In this document: positions 22,262 through 33,975 of the stretch, one piece after another
Numbering within the stretch: position 1 is the first letter of the stretch
How the letters are laid out: every line of letters begins with the position of its first letter
Assembly: GCF_029962835.1 (NCBI RefSeq)
Contig: NC_080591.1
Location: 45,391,501-45,455,500 of the forward strand
Reading direction: 5' to 3'
DNA length: 64,000 bases
Origin: Magnolia sinica
Taxonomy: Eukaryota; Streptophyta; Magnoliopsida; Magnoliales; Magnoliaceae
Made by a program: the position numbers and the translations under genes
The notes under the pieces: generated by a model
What the model saw: the letters and a program-made list of their open reading frames with translations, nothing else
What the model was told of the DNA's origin: nothing
The model's database searches: none

Positions 22262-23144
22262 ATGACTTCTCTGTTTTTACTCTATCTTTTAATGAGTGTT
22301 TGGAAAATCTTAAAAATGTGCTTATGCGACGTGAGGAAAAGAATTTAGTTCTCAATTGGGAGAAATGTCATTTCATGGTTCCCAAGGGTATTGTTCTTGG
22401 ACATATAATTTCGTCCAAGGGAATTAAGGTAGACAAGGCTAAAATTGATCTTATCTCTAACTTCTATTCACCCAAGAGCGTATGTGACATGCGATCCTTC
22501 CTTGGACATGCTAGATTTTATAGATGATTCATAAAGGACTTTAGTCATCTGTCTCATCCTTTATGTAATCTACTTCAAAAGGATGCACCATACGAGTGGA
22601 CTGAACAATGTCATGAATCTTTCACTAAGCTCAAGGTCATGTTGACTACTACTCCTATCATGCAGCCACACAATTGGAGCATACCTTTTGAGATTATATA
22701 CGATGCGTCTAACTATGATATTGGGCGGTGTTAGGCCAAAGAAAAGAGAAGAAACCCTATGTGATTCACTATGTGAGTAGAACTCTAAACTTTGCCCAAG
22801 TGAACTATTCTACTATGGAGAAGGAACTCTTAGCAGTAGTGTTCGCTTTGGACAAATTTAGGTCCTACTTGATCAAATTCAAGATCATCATTTACAATGA
22901 TCATGCAACGTTAAAGTACCTTCTCTCTAAGAATGACATCAAGCCTCACCTAATAAGATGGATCCTCCTACTCCAGGAATTCGACATAGAAATAAGAGAC
23001 AAAAAGGGAGTAGAGAATGTAGTGGTTGACCACCTCTCAAGACTTGATCTCCCCGATTCTCTTGAGTTGGCACCGATAAATGATATGTTCCCTGATGAAC
23101 AATTTTTAAACTCTCCCAATTACCTTGGTTTGCTGAAATTGTGA
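22262..23144 (+). pseudogene. Athila-1 RT C-terminus and RNase H
   Basis: Resumes the RT palm and thumb: NDFSVFTLSFNECLENL, NLVLNWEKCHFMVPKGIVLG, VCDMRSFLGHARFYR, then TGA at about 22525 (Arg expected), FIKDFSHLSHPLCNLL. RNase H starts at [13 protein letters not shown] (catalytic Asp) with a one-base loss at about 22730. From 22728 the frame is open through [38 protein letters not shown] (Glu), [13 protein letters not shown] (Asp) and [14 protein letters not shown] to 23144. The RNase H acidic residues are kept. Confidence 0.92.
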
Positions 23145-24297
23145 ATTATCTTGCTACAGGTTTCACGCCAACATATTGGACTACACAAGATAAGAAAAAA
23201 ATTCTTCGCCGAGGTACATAAGTTTTTCTAGGATGATCCTTATTTATTTAAATATTACCTAGACCAAATTCTAAGGAGATGTGTGCCAGACAATGAACAT
23301 TAGAGTGTCATCTCCTTTTATCATTCTCAGGCTTGTGGTGGTCACTTTTCTACTAAAAAGACCACGGCCAAAATTCTGCAGTGCAGCTTTTACTAGCCCA
23401 CGATGTTAAGAGATACTCATGAGTTTTGTGAAGCTTATGAGAGTTGTTAGAAATTAGGAGGGTTGTCCCATCGAAATATGATGCCTCTAAACCCCATTCT
23501 TATCATTAAAGTATTTGATTGCTAGGGCATCGATTTTATGGGACCATTCCCCCGATCCTTTAGGAATATTTACATTTTATTAGCAATAGACTATGTCACT
23601 AAGTGGTCGAAGCAATCCTGTGTTAGAATAATGATCATAAAATGGTCATTCGATTCTTAAAAGAAAATATCATTTCCCAATTTGGAACGCCTCGGGCCAT
23701 CATTAGTGATGGAGGTTCACACTTCTGTAATAGGCTATTTGAGAACTTAATAAAGAAATATGGCATCTCTCATAAAGTGACCACTCAATACCACCCGTAG
23801 ACAAACGGGCAAGCCGAGATTTCCAATAGGAAAATTAAACAAATTATGAAAAAAATGTTTAACCCTGACCGTAAGGATTGGTCAATTCACTTGACTGGTG
23901 CCTTATGGGCTTACCGTATAGTTTTTAAGACCCCTATTGGAATGTCTCCCTTTAGACTTGTCTATGGGAAAGCTTGCCACCTACTTGTGGAGCTGGAGCA
24001 TAGAGCGTACTGGGCCATAAAAAATCTGAACTTTAATTTGGACAATGCTGGCTCACTACACAAACTTCAATTGAATGAACTAGAAGAAATCCAGAAAGAC
24101 ACTTATGAGAACACGAGAATTTATAAGGACAGGATGAAGGTATTCCATGACAGGAACATCCTTCGAAAATCATTCGTAACTGGTCAAAAAGTCCTTTTGT
24201 ACAATTCTCAGTTACATCTTTTTCTGAGTAAACTTCGATCTCGTTGGACCAGTCCCTTCATTTTACTAATGTCTACCCTCATGGGGCCGTCAAGTTA
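23145..24297 (+). pseudogene. Athila-1 integrase
   Basis: The zinc-binding region reads RRCVPDNEH, FYHSQACGGHFSTKKT, then DTHEFCEAYESC, where the penultimate Cys is Tyr and a TAG follows. The catalytic core has GIDFMGPFPRSF (first Asp), IISDGGSHFCN (second Asp) and [13 protein letters not shown] (Glu), with a TAG replacing Gln before TNGQAE at about 23799. From 23846 the frame is open: [47 protein letters not shown] and a basic C-terminus to 24297. Integrase would insert the cDNA. All three D-D-E residues survive but the frame does not. Confidence 0.9.
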
Positions 24298-25600
24298 AAG
24301 AATTCGATGAATGACAATGTTTTCAAAGTGAATGGAGATTGTCTCAAGCCATTTGTTAAGAAGTTTAATTCAGAGGACATGTCCATGCCTTTGACTAATC
24401 CTGTATACTAGGATTAACCTCCTAGTCTGATAGAGGTGTAGTTAGGTTTATTGCTTTCATAGGATTTAGGATTAGGATAGTTTAATTTTAGTTTGTCTAG
24501 TCTTCGTGCTAACCCATTTACATGTTGAAAACTTTGGAAAAGCTTCAATTCTCTTTCTTCAGGTATTATCTTCCCATCACTTCCCATTTCTTTTCGTTGT
24601 CTCATGCGCATTGTATACTCATATCTTTTACATTGAAGACAATGTAGGTTTTAGGTTGGGGGATATGAATTAGGTAAACTAATCAGTGTTTTCTTAGTTT
24701 TGAGCAAAAATTATGAAAATTTTCAATTTTTCAAGCTAAAAACATGTTTGGGAAATGATAATTTGTGGAATTAAGAATGTTTTGAGTATGATGATAAGAT
24801 AAGAGATTGAATTTAAAATTGTTGTATTTTGATCAACTGAATAAGACTATCGCATAAGTTCTTTAGTTTAATCAATTAAGAGGAAGTTTGAATATCATGA
24901 TAATCTAAATTACAAGACACGTTCCAATTGCTTTCTGTGAAGAGTACTAGAATTTTTGATTATTAGTATGTATATCATTGAAAGATATTGAAAGTTGAGT
25001 ATGGAGCGTTTTATCCACCGTTAAAAAAATGAAAAGAACTAATTAAAAAAATAGAGAGATCAATAAAAAGGTCATGTATGATGAAAAGATTGGAAATGAA
25101 TAAAAAGTATGAAAGGAATTAATAAAGACCGTCGATATAAAATCAAAAACTGAAAAATAAAATAGAAAAAGGTGATAAGTTCGGAATCAGTACTTGATTA
25201 TTCAATAAAACTTGAGGTGATGAGCATGGCTAATATTATGGAATAGTAGTATGTTATGGAAAGTAAATAGAATTCACTTAGAACATTGGAAAAACTTGAT
25301 ATGTGAACTTATGCTCTTAAACGATTGATAAAGAAACTTTTTGATTGATTGCTCGTGTGATTCGGCTCTAGGTTTTCAAATTTGCACTCTCACTTCTTTA
25401 AATTGTACTCATTCATACTTGATTAGACAAAAGATTATTTTCTGAAAGTGATTCGGATTTAGGTTTTCAAAATCCTACTTTCTCATCTTAATTCAACTCA
25501 TCCATACTTAATTGCACAAAGGATTGATTTCTGAAAAAGAGTTTAAACATTGAGAATTGAGAATTACTTCACGCATGTTTTGCTCGATACTAACAAAATG
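24298..25600 (+). other. Athila-1 3' non-coding region
   Basis: AT-rich with no supported gene. It contains CATTGAAGACAATGTAGG then TTTTAGGTTGGGGGATATGA (about 24633-24669), an Athila-type purine motif about 950 bases before the real polypurine tract. The same region appears reversed at 28118-29290 and 44068-45214. Nothing else is visible apart from A/T-rich text. Confidence 0.7.
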
Positions 25601-25614
25601 TTGGTTGGGGGGTG
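25601..25614 (+). promoter_or_regulatory. Polypurine tract of Athila-1
   Basis: TTGGTTGGGGGGTG directly abuts the LTR start TGTTGAGTATG at 25615. It is mirrored in the minus-strand elements at 28105-28117 and 44068-44079. Confidence 0.85.
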
Positions 25615-26701
25615 TGTTGAGTATGAAATATTGCATATTTTTCCTATTTATACCTTGATTTTATAAACATGATAGTGCTTAATCAATCTAATTATGCATG
25701 TTTACATGTGCGAAGTGATTTCGAGAGCTTAAGGTTAAATTGATGCCAAAAGGAAAATTTATGCTTAAAAGATTACTAAACGAAGATTTGGAGATTTGGA
25801 AGTCATTAATGATGAATTCACCTACCAAAGATCCAAGAAAATCAAGTGAGGAATGAAGAAAATCGAAGATTTGAAGTGAAGAAAAGGAATCCTGAAAATT
25901 GTCCTAAAAAAATATATTCCTAAAAATTGTCCTAAAAAAATATATTCTTAAACTCTGAGTCTAAAAAATGAAAGTTCTGAAAGTCTATTTTGGGAACTGC
26001 ACAAATTGCATAAATTTGAGGCGATTTCCGGGATTTTCCAACTCGGTGCGAAAGTTGGACTTCCACAACTATGAATAGGAGTCCCTAGGATGCTCCAAAG
26101 CATCTTCTATGGTTTGGAAAGGGAGAGAAGACTTAGGCGGAGCACTAACAGCGTTCTTCCACTTCAATTTCTTCATGGATTCTAGTATATCTTTTACTTT
26201 TGTTTTCCTTTTAAGTTAGCTATGACTAGCTAATCTCTTAGTTATGGCTAAGAGGTGAAGCTGTAGTTTATTTTGATGTTTTCTTTGCTTTCATTCTTGT
26301 TTATGTTGAATGTCATTGATTTCTAGTTTGAATTTAAGGAATATTTTTAGTTTTCTATGATTTATTATGACTCAAATTATAATAGACATTGTGATAGCTT
26401 TGAATATCTTCCTTTCCTGTTTTGAGATTGTGAGATTGGTAAAACTCATGATTCATCATCGTCTCCTGAGCATGGTGGATGCATGAATTCTCTTCCAATC
26501 ATCACAATACTCCTTGATTAAGGAATAAATTAATGAAAAGTTTAGAGATTTGATTTAATTGCTTAATCTTCCAAAATGATAGGATAGGACTCTGATTCCA
26601 GTTGTGTTTGTTGAATCAAGTAAGGTAACATCCTAATAGCTACAAGTGGGGATCCTTAAGGCTCTAGTTTCCTTTTGATGACTGATACCTTATTCACAAT
26701 T
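25615..26701 (+). repeat. Athila-1 3' LTR, left part
   Basis: Starts TGTTGAGTATGAAATATTGC. It runs through TTAGTTATGGCTAAGAGGTGAAGC and the GATAGGATAGGACTCTGATTCC block, and is cut at CAATT by the minus-strand element at 26702. Where other LTRs have palindromes it has a direct repeat of TCCTAAAAAAATATATTC (about 25910-25955). It continues at 42513. Confidence 0.9.
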
Positions 26702-27570
26702 TGTTCACAACCCAAAGTGTAGGGTCACGATGTAGTAATAATCTCGGTGAGACCGAGGTCGAATCCACAGGGACTAAACTTGTATGTATTCTGAATTTAA
26801 CTAGAACAAGAACTAGATAAAGATCTAAAGCTAAATCTGAAATCTGAATTTAAAGAAGTAATTTAAATAAGGTTAAACAATCAATTTAAAGGTGGTAATT
26901 AGGGTGCCAAGGATCCACTTGTAGCTCTTGGGATGCTACCTTACTTGATTCAAGAGATCGAATTGCAATCAGAGTCATATCTTATCCAAGTAGAAAGAGA
27001 GATGATCAAATCTCTAAACTTCTCATGGACCTAGTCTTAACAGATGAGAGTTGTGAGGATTGGAAGTGATTTCATCACCCAACCATGCTCAGGAGACAAT
27101 GGTAAATAACATGATATACCAATCTCACAACCAATCATAGGAGAATTGTAAAGATTAGGAAGGATTCCATGACCCTACCATGCCTAAGGGACGATAGTGA
27201 ACGATGGGACTTACTAATTTCACAATCTCAAATCAGGAAAAGAATATATTTAAAACAATTGCAGATCTATTATAATTTGTCACAACGAACCATTAAAAAC
27301 TAAAAATATTCCTTAATAAAGAACTAAAGTCCATAAGGTTCAATGGAAACATGAATCAAAGCAAAGAAAACATCCTAATCACGCTACAAGTTTCACCTCT
27401 TAGCCCTAGCTAAGAGGTTTAGCCAACCATAGACATGATTAAACTAAAATCTCTTAAGAAAAACAATAAGACTAACTAAGGAAGAAGAAGAAAAACTCCT
27501 GAGCAGCGGCTCCACCCTTTTTCTCCACTCCTCAAACCCTAGAAGATGCCTAGGAACATCCTACAAACTC

Positions 27571-27580
27571 CTATTTATAG
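27571..27580 (-). promoter_or_regulatory. TATA box of Athila-2 3' LTR
   Basis: CTATAAATAG on the minus strand. The same element lies at 42037-42046 in the 5' LTR and at 43502-43510 in the neighbouring LTR. Confidence 0.75.
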
Positions 27581-27647
27581 TTGTGAAAGAAATTCAGAAA
27601 CCGCCTTAAATTTACGCAGTCCGTGCAAAATTTGCGTAACCTTAGAC

Positions 27648-27761
27648 GAGTCAAAGGCAATCTTCAATGAGTCAAAGGTCATCTTTGATGAGTCAAAGGC
27701 AATCTTCAATGAGTCAAAGGTCATCTTTGACGAGTCAAAGGCAATCTTCGACGAGTCGAGG
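27648..27761 (-). repeat. Five 21-bp units making CTTTGAC-GA-GTCAAAG palindromes
   Basis: Units GAGTCAAAGGYMATCTTYRAY repeat five times plus a partial. Unit junctions make CTTTGACGAGTCAAAG (27725-27740, perfect) and variants. A second cluster with CGACTAGTC, GACTGGTC and GGCTAGTC follows at 27815-27870. The units lie upstream of the TATA box when read on the minus strand. Confidence 0.85.
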
Positions 27762-28104
27762 ATCGCGCGAATTTAAAAAATAATGTTACTAGATTTCGAG
27801 CCGAAGTTTATTCGACTAGTCAAGGCAGAACTTAGACTGGTCAAAGCAAAGCTTAGGCTAGTCAAGAATTACTTGGTTTCCTTAGATCTTTGGCATGTGA
27901 ATTCTTCAATCTTGGTCTCCTAAGATCCATCTTTTGCTTTGGTGATTCTTGAGCATCAAATCCAGGCTTTTAACATTTTGTTCAATCCAAGCTCTTAGAT
28001 TCACCTAGCAACATAAACATGTATAAAATATAACATTAAGCAGCATCATGTTCATAAAACCAAGTTATAGATGGGAGAATATATACAATATTTGAGTCTC
28101 AACA

Positions 28105-28117
28105 CACCCCCCAACCA
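28105..28117 (-). promoter_or_regulatory. Polypurine tract of Athila-2
   Basis: GGTTGGGGGGTG on the minus strand, immediately before the 3' LTR. Confidence 0.85.
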
Positions 28118-29300
28118 GCATTTTGCTAGTCACGAGCAAAACATGTGAAAGATATTTCAAAAACCATTGTATAATTTTCATAAGCTCAAGCAGTTCTAAA
28201 AACAATCCAGATTATAGAAATCTAAAATACATCAATGTTGAGCATTACTTTCTCCTAAACTCTACCACTTGGTAAATTTCATAATTAAGTTCAAAGTATT
28301 AATCCTCCAATTAGAGCATTTCTAAACATTGAGTTCCATGGGTGCATGGTGAAACCTAGACTTATCTCAATCAAAGGTTCAATTCTCTATTTTCATGATA
28401 ACATTAATAATCAAAAGAGCATTCAGGATAACCAAAACTTACCTTACAGTTCAGCTTTTTATTCTTCCAGCTTTTGATTTTTCCATCGATGGCTTTCACG
28501 CTATGTTCAATCTTTTCGATTATCTTCAATAGGTAACCCTTTTTTACGACAACTTTTTTTTATTAGGTATTACTTTTTTTTCCATTCTTCTCATTTGAAC
28601 ATGATGGACAAATTCCCTAGGCTGGTTCCTTCCATGCTTAATAATCATCAAGTTGTCAATGCAATATCAAACTAAAACCTTAATGTCTAAGTTAAATGTG
28701 ACATGTGAAATCATGACTCAATCAATGTTTAAAACTTCTAATCATGGATTAATAATTCAAACTTAACTTTGAATTCTAGCAAGCAACTAAATCTAAGAGT
28801 CATAAATCACCAACATTAAGTATCTTATAATTATACTCTATGGATTATCTTTAGAGTCACTTTTTTTATTAGCTTGTTAGTACACCCACTGTCAGTTACA
28901 CTTCACTGTTAGCCACTCTCACTAATGAATCGATACTAAGACCTCAGCGTTGAAATGAGGTATCTTTCACTCAATCTACCACTTGAGCTATGGATTAAGG
29001 TGTTTCTTTAGAATCACTTAATTCACAGAAATTTCAAAACTTTCAAAAACTTTCCACAGTTTTTGCTCAAAAAATAAGAAAATACTAATTAGTTTACCTA
29101 ATCCACACCCCCAACCTAAAATCTACATTGTCCTCAATGTGAAAGATATAAGTATGCAATGCACATGAGACAACGAAAGTAAAGGAGAAGTGATGGAAAG
29201 GTAGTACCTGAAGAAGGAATTTAGAGGCTTTTCCAATGGTCTCAAAGTGAAGATAGGTTAGCAGGATGACTCAACAAACTTAAAGCAAACTATCCTAACC
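28118..29300 (-). other. Athila-2 3' non-coding region
   Basis: Reverse counterpart of 24411-25600. It includes the upstream purine motif (minus-strand AGGTTGGGGGTGTGG at about 29104-29118, next to CATTGAGGACAATG). No gene is seen. Confidence 0.65.
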
Positions 29301-29354
29301 ATAAATCCTATGAAAGTAATAAATTCTAATCTTAAACAAGGAAAGCAAGGGAAA

Positions 29355-29990
29355 GCTACTCAGTCATGCAGCAAGGTTCCTCCTCCAGCCAGTATCTTGA
29401 TAAATTTCTCAGAAGATTTCTCAATAAGATCATCCAAAAGCCCTTTTTGTAGTAAGCTTGGGTGTCTCTTGGAGCATGAATGTTTAGAGAAATTTATGGG
29501 GCTCGACATAAAGTTTCTTTTTAATCTCCTAAGGTGTTTAAAGCATATACGATTCACCTGTGACAGAAAAGGTTTCAGAGTTAGTATAACATGGTGAATC
29601 AAAGACTACAAGTAGACAAAATTCAGAAAATTTCCCAGTAGGTGTAGTCTCAACACATTCCAAAGTTTTTGACTTTGGTTGAATTTCTAGCTCCTCCACT
29701 TCTAATGGTAAACATTTAGGATCTGGGGAAGGAGGGGCTTCAGAATAAGGGTTCTCTCGGTCAGTGACAACTACCAAGGTATTGTCTCGCAAGGCATCCA
29801 CTATTTCTTTTATCATGGGATTGTTTGAATCTACAAAGTGTGCCAAGCAATCTTTCAGAAAGTTAAGAGATTCAGTTGAGAGGGACTCATTCTCCACATT
29901 GAAGTCTGTGATGATCTACCCAAGGATTCCATCATCTTTGAAAGTGGATGGAAGCATGTTCTCTTGCTCTTCATCTCAGTGAGAATAAAT
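29355..29990 (-). pseudogene. Second ORF remnant of Athila-2, unknown
   Basis: Reading down from about 29990: STFKDDGILG, then a stop, IITDFNVENESLSTESLNFL, FVDSNNPMIKEIVDALRDNT, RENPYSEAPPSPDPKCLPLE, EFCLLVVFDSPC, to a stop near 29538. An overlapping frame from 29602 to 29360 carries LKPFLSQVNRICFKHLRRLK and ends KILAGGGTLLHD. A TTTTCTGTCACAG that resembles a splice acceptor lies at the frame overlap. The protein is not recognised. It may be a second private ORF or the C-terminal exon of the acidic ORF. Athila-1 has no counterpart at this position. Confidence 0.45.
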
Positions 29991-30528
29991 TATCACCGGA
30001 TGTATCTTGCATTGCCTTGCATAGGTAGATTGAGGATCAGTGGGAGAAGAATTAATGTGAAGACTCTGATCATTAGTACTACTCAGTAAAGGCATTGTTC
30101 ATCAAGGGTTGACAGCTCAGATGGTGGCCTCCACTGGGTGGTTTTAAATTTGAGAGTCTTATCGAGCAACTCATCCATCTCCTTAACCATATTATAATTT
30201 AAATCAGGGGAGTGGTCTAAACATGCCTCATGTTGAGGGTCAAATATTGCATATTATCCTCCATTTATATCTTAGTTTTATGAACATGATAATGCCTAAT
30301 GGTATATTTTATATATGTTTGTATTGCAAGGTGAATCTTAGAGCTTGGATTAAAAAGAATGATAAAAGCATGGATTTAATGCTCAAGAATCATTAAGCAA
30401 AGAATGGATCTTTGGAGACCAAGATTGAATATTTCAAGACCCCAAGATTCAAGAAAATCAAGTGGAAAAGGAAGGAATTGCAAAAATTGGTGCAGAAATT
30501 AGTGCAGAAATTCATAGGATTTGAGCTT

Positions 30529-30770
30529 AGATGTCATCGAAGGTCTTAGATGACATCGAAACCATTCTTCGATGACATCGAAGGCTGGTCGATAACATCG
30601 AAGAATTACAGAAAAATTGTGTTTGGTTACTGGACAAACTGGATGCAATCTTCGATGACATCGAAGCCAGTCTTCGATGACATCGAACACAGTTAGATGA
30701 CATCGAAGAATTACATGAAAATCAAGTTTTATTGCTAGATAAATTGGATATATTCTTCAATGACATCAAA
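30529..30770 (+). repeat. TTCGATGACATCGAA palindrome array
   Basis: Eight copies, three perfect (30568-30582, 30651-30665, 30673-30687). The others differ by one to three bases. It ends about 70 bases before the TATA box. Confidence 0.9.
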
Positions 30771-30837
30771 GACTTACGCAGAACTATAACAGAGTGCGTA
30801 AATTTGATGCGGTTTTGCGAATCTATTCGGACAAGGC

Positions 30838-30844
30838 TATATAT
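30838..30844 (+). promoter_or_regulatory. TATA box of the solo LTR
   Basis: CAAGGCTATATATATGGG lies where the related LTR at 20764 has CAAGGCTATAACTATGGG. Confidence 0.65.
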
Positions 30845-33536
30845 ATGGGTTCCCTATGGACTTTTTAGGATATCTAGGGTTTGGAGGAGCAGAGCAAAAG
30901 GGCGGAGCCACTTCCCAATAGTTATTCTTCTCTTCTCCTTAGTTTTTCATGCTTTCTTCTAGGGTTTTTAATACAATCATGCCTATGGTTGGCAAGATCC
31001 CTTAGCTAGGGCTAAGGGGTGAAGCTTGTAGCATGATTGAGATGTTTTTCTTATTTGATCCTTATTATTGTTGAACTCCTTTAATTTTAGTTTGATATTT
31101 AAGGAATACTTTTAGTGTTTAATGGTTTGTTGTGAGTAAAATTACAATGGATCTGCAATAGCTTGAAGTATCTTCTTTTTCTGTTTGGAGTTTGTAAAAA
31201 TAGGAAATCCTGTTGTTCTCCATCGTCCCTTGGGCATGGATGGGTGATGGAATCCTCTCTATTCTTCACAATTCTCCCATGTTGGTTGTTGGATCGGTAT
31301 ACCCTGTTGTCTACCATAGTCTCCTGGGCATGGTTAGGTGATGGAATCACTTCCAATCCTCACGACTTTCATCCGTTGAGAATTAGGTCAGTGGAAGTTC
31401 AAATCGGATCTTATTGAATATCTTCCAATTGGATAAGATAGGACTTCAATTCCAATTGAGTGCCTTAAATCAAATAAGGACACATCTTGACGGCTGCAAG
31501 TGGATCCCTGGAAACCATATTTCCCACCTTTAAATTCTTAAGTTTCTAAATTCATCATCTCACAATTAATCTCCACTTTCTTAATTTAGGTTAGATCTTT
31601 TCCTAATTTTGATTCTAATTACTCTCAGAATAGACACACAAGATTAGTCCCTATGGATTTGACCTTGGTCTTACCGAGATTATTACTACATCGTGACCCG
31701 ACACTTGGGGTTGTAAACACCTCACAAGAGTTGGAAGGGTTGGTTGAAATGGGTTCATCCTCCTCATTTAAATCAGACACGTCAGATGGGTGAAGTATAT
31801 CATTATGGTTGACAACTTCCTGTACCTCTTGATCATTGACCTGGACCAAACTTGAGATTGATTCCAAGGGAATTTGGGCTGTAAACTCATGATTGTCATC
31901 CCATTCCTCATCATCTTCTAATTCAGTGCAGTTCACAAGTGGGATGGGATCACTTTCCTCACATTCTGTTTCTAGGTTGGGTTGAGGCTCGAATAAACTA
32001 GCCTCTTCCTCCTCATTAAAGCCAAGTGTGTCATGTGATTGGAGTGAGTCAGCGTCATTATATTTGAAAGATACCCATGTCTCTTCATATTTCCTTTGGA
32101 CAGTCATCGAGATTAACTCTTCATGAAATTTAACCATATGCTCATTAACAGAATCCAACTCCTCATTCTCAATTTCAGTATTCTCCACAAGCGAGTTAAG
32201 ATCACTTTCCTCGCATTATGTTTCTAGATTGGGGGGGTGTGGCTGGGATAACCTAGCCTCTTCCTCCTCATTGAGGTTGTAAGACCCGTATCCTAGTCCG
32301 TATTATTCCGTACAATCCCATGATCCTTCTCGACGAATTCCAGCAACCTGCGACCTATGATCGACGTTTGCGCGCCACCCTAAGTCGTATCCTGTAGATT
32401 TGAGTCAGCTTAATCTGAGACTTGTACCATTATGACCGCACCATCGCCATGGTTCAAACGCCACATCTTGCATACCGATCCGATACCCTAGCCGAGAGAT
32501 ATGGGCCCGCGTTCAGTTTGAGGAAAAACACCACGCGTTTGTAATTCCAAGAGAATCTCTACATCATATCCCATCAATCAATCAATCAATCAATCAAAGC
32601 TTTCTTTCTCCTCAAGTCAAGCAACCACCAAGTCAACTCTTTCTCACCCTCTCTCTTACACACTCATACATGTCAAGTACAACATCACCTCAACCATCAC
32701 TCACCTCACATCCATCACTCTTACAACCATCCCTTCTCTCTCTCATTTCAGAAACACAAATTCCTAACAAAGTGGTGGACGTCCATGGCTTTCCCAAGTG
32801 AGAGAAAAGTGTGATGTATGTGACCCACTTCCTCTTCCAAGATCTTTCATCTTAGCCATTCATTCCTCATCATCTTCCATCAAAGTGAAGCACAAGGAGC
32901 TCGGCTTTCCATCGGACCAAGAAGATCGAATGGTGGGTGCTTCTATAGGCCTAGATTTCATATTTTTAATTGATGGGCTAAGTGAGGCCTACCGATTGAT
33001 GGTATGGATCTCACTTTGGACCCTAGGTGTGGCCGATGGCCCACCTTGATCCTCATGATCATTCCATGATGGGGCCATTCTCCATGGACCCCATCATGAT
33101 GTTTATCTTTCCTTGCATGAATAGAGATCATCTAGACCATCCATGTTAGTGAAGAAGGAATCTCCACCATTGAATTTTGACTTAATGGGCCCACATGCAT
33201 TGGGACCCACTTGATGTATGATTGAATGCAAGGGAGGGCTCATAGTGGTGAAGCCCTCCATCACACGTGTCCCTCTCTCTTTCTATCTCTCTTTCCCTCT
33301 CTTTTTCATATTTTTTTAATGTGTGATGATGTGGCCGTGTGGCCCTTGGATGGACCCCACCTTGATGTGTGTCTCACCCAAGCCATCTAACCATTTGTTG
33401 GCCCACCCTGGTAACATGTCTGTGGGTGGGGCCCACCTTAAATATCTGTTACCAAAACTGTCCAGTGTCCAGGGACGTTGGACGTGGCTAGGCAGTGAAG
33501 AATGAAAGGGTGTGGTGTATTGGTGGCTAGAAAAAA

Positions 33537-33541
<5 letters not shown>

Positions 33542-33575
<34 letters not shown>
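33542..33575. repeat. (TA)n microsatellite
   Basis: About 17 TA units after a run of A. Confidence 0.95.
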
Positions 33576-33578
<3 letters not shown>

Positions 33579-33927
33579 ATATAAATATTAGCTTGTTTAT
33601 GCTTCTTGGGTGGGCTACTCATGCAGGCCCCACCCTGATGCATTGATCCAATCCACGCCGTCCATTCCATTCCTTAGCGCGTTTTAGGCGTTGAGCCGAA
33701 AAATGAATCTGATCCGACTTTCTGGCTGGCCATAGTATAGAAAACTGTGGTTTTTATCGTTGAAAAACCACCTGATGTCTCTACACACCGAAATATACTC
33801 AATATTGGACTTATTGGATTTGTAATGGCCTGTAGAATCCAATGGGTGGGGTGAATTTTGATGATGCGGGCCCCACCTAAGAAAACCTCAGAAAAACCAA
33901 GTTTTTAAAAAATAATAGTAATAATAA

Positions 33928-33975
33928 GCAGGCAGCGCCTGCTGCTGCTGATGCAGTAGCAGAACGCTACTGCAT
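33928..33975. repeat. Two adjacent perfect hairpins
   Basis: GCAGGC-AGC-GCCTGC (33928-33942) and ATGCAGTAGC-AGAAC-GCTACTGCAT (33951-33975). They lie in the shared A/B module at the place where other copies have different hairpins. Confidence 0.85.

Larger units (their letters stand above)
26702..28104 (-). repeat. Athila-2 3' LTR
   Basis: 1,403 bases. On the plus strand it starts TGTTCACAACCCAAAG and ends TTTGAGTCTCAACA. It carries a TATA box (27571-27580 reversed) and a 21-bp palindrome-bearing array (27648-27761). Confidence 0.93.
30231..31719 (+). mobile_element. Solo Athila LTR in Athila-2
   Basis: 1,489 bases. TGTTGAGGGTCAAATATTGC to GGGGTTGTAAACA, flanked by CCTCA at 30226-30230 and 31720-31724, a perfect 5-base duplication. 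It has a TTCGATGACATCGAA array and a TATA box (30838-30844). Confidence 0.94.
30083..32277 (-). pseudogene. Acidic ORF of Athila-2, C-terminal part, split by a solo LTR
   Basis: From 32277 to 31720, then 30230 to 30083 once the solo LTR 30231-31719 and one CCTCA copy are ignored; the frame is continuous across the junction. The protein is very acidic with an internal duplication: NEEEEARLSQPHPPNLET followed by a stop (GAA>TAA), and later NEEEEASLFEPQPNLETE, each followed by CEESD. The C-terminus (CLDHSPDLNYNMVKEMDELL, TTQWRPPSEL) matches the protease-RT linker of Athila-1 (PLPDLDDDMIREMDDLLD, NQWRPQIEKL), so the ORF ends in a piece of ordinary Athila Pol. Function unknown. The N-terminal part is 40309-40900. 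Confidence 0.7.

Noticed and set aside
29310..29597. Plus-strand 95-residue frame
   Set aside because: It is antisense to the Athila-2 second ORF and lacks motifs.
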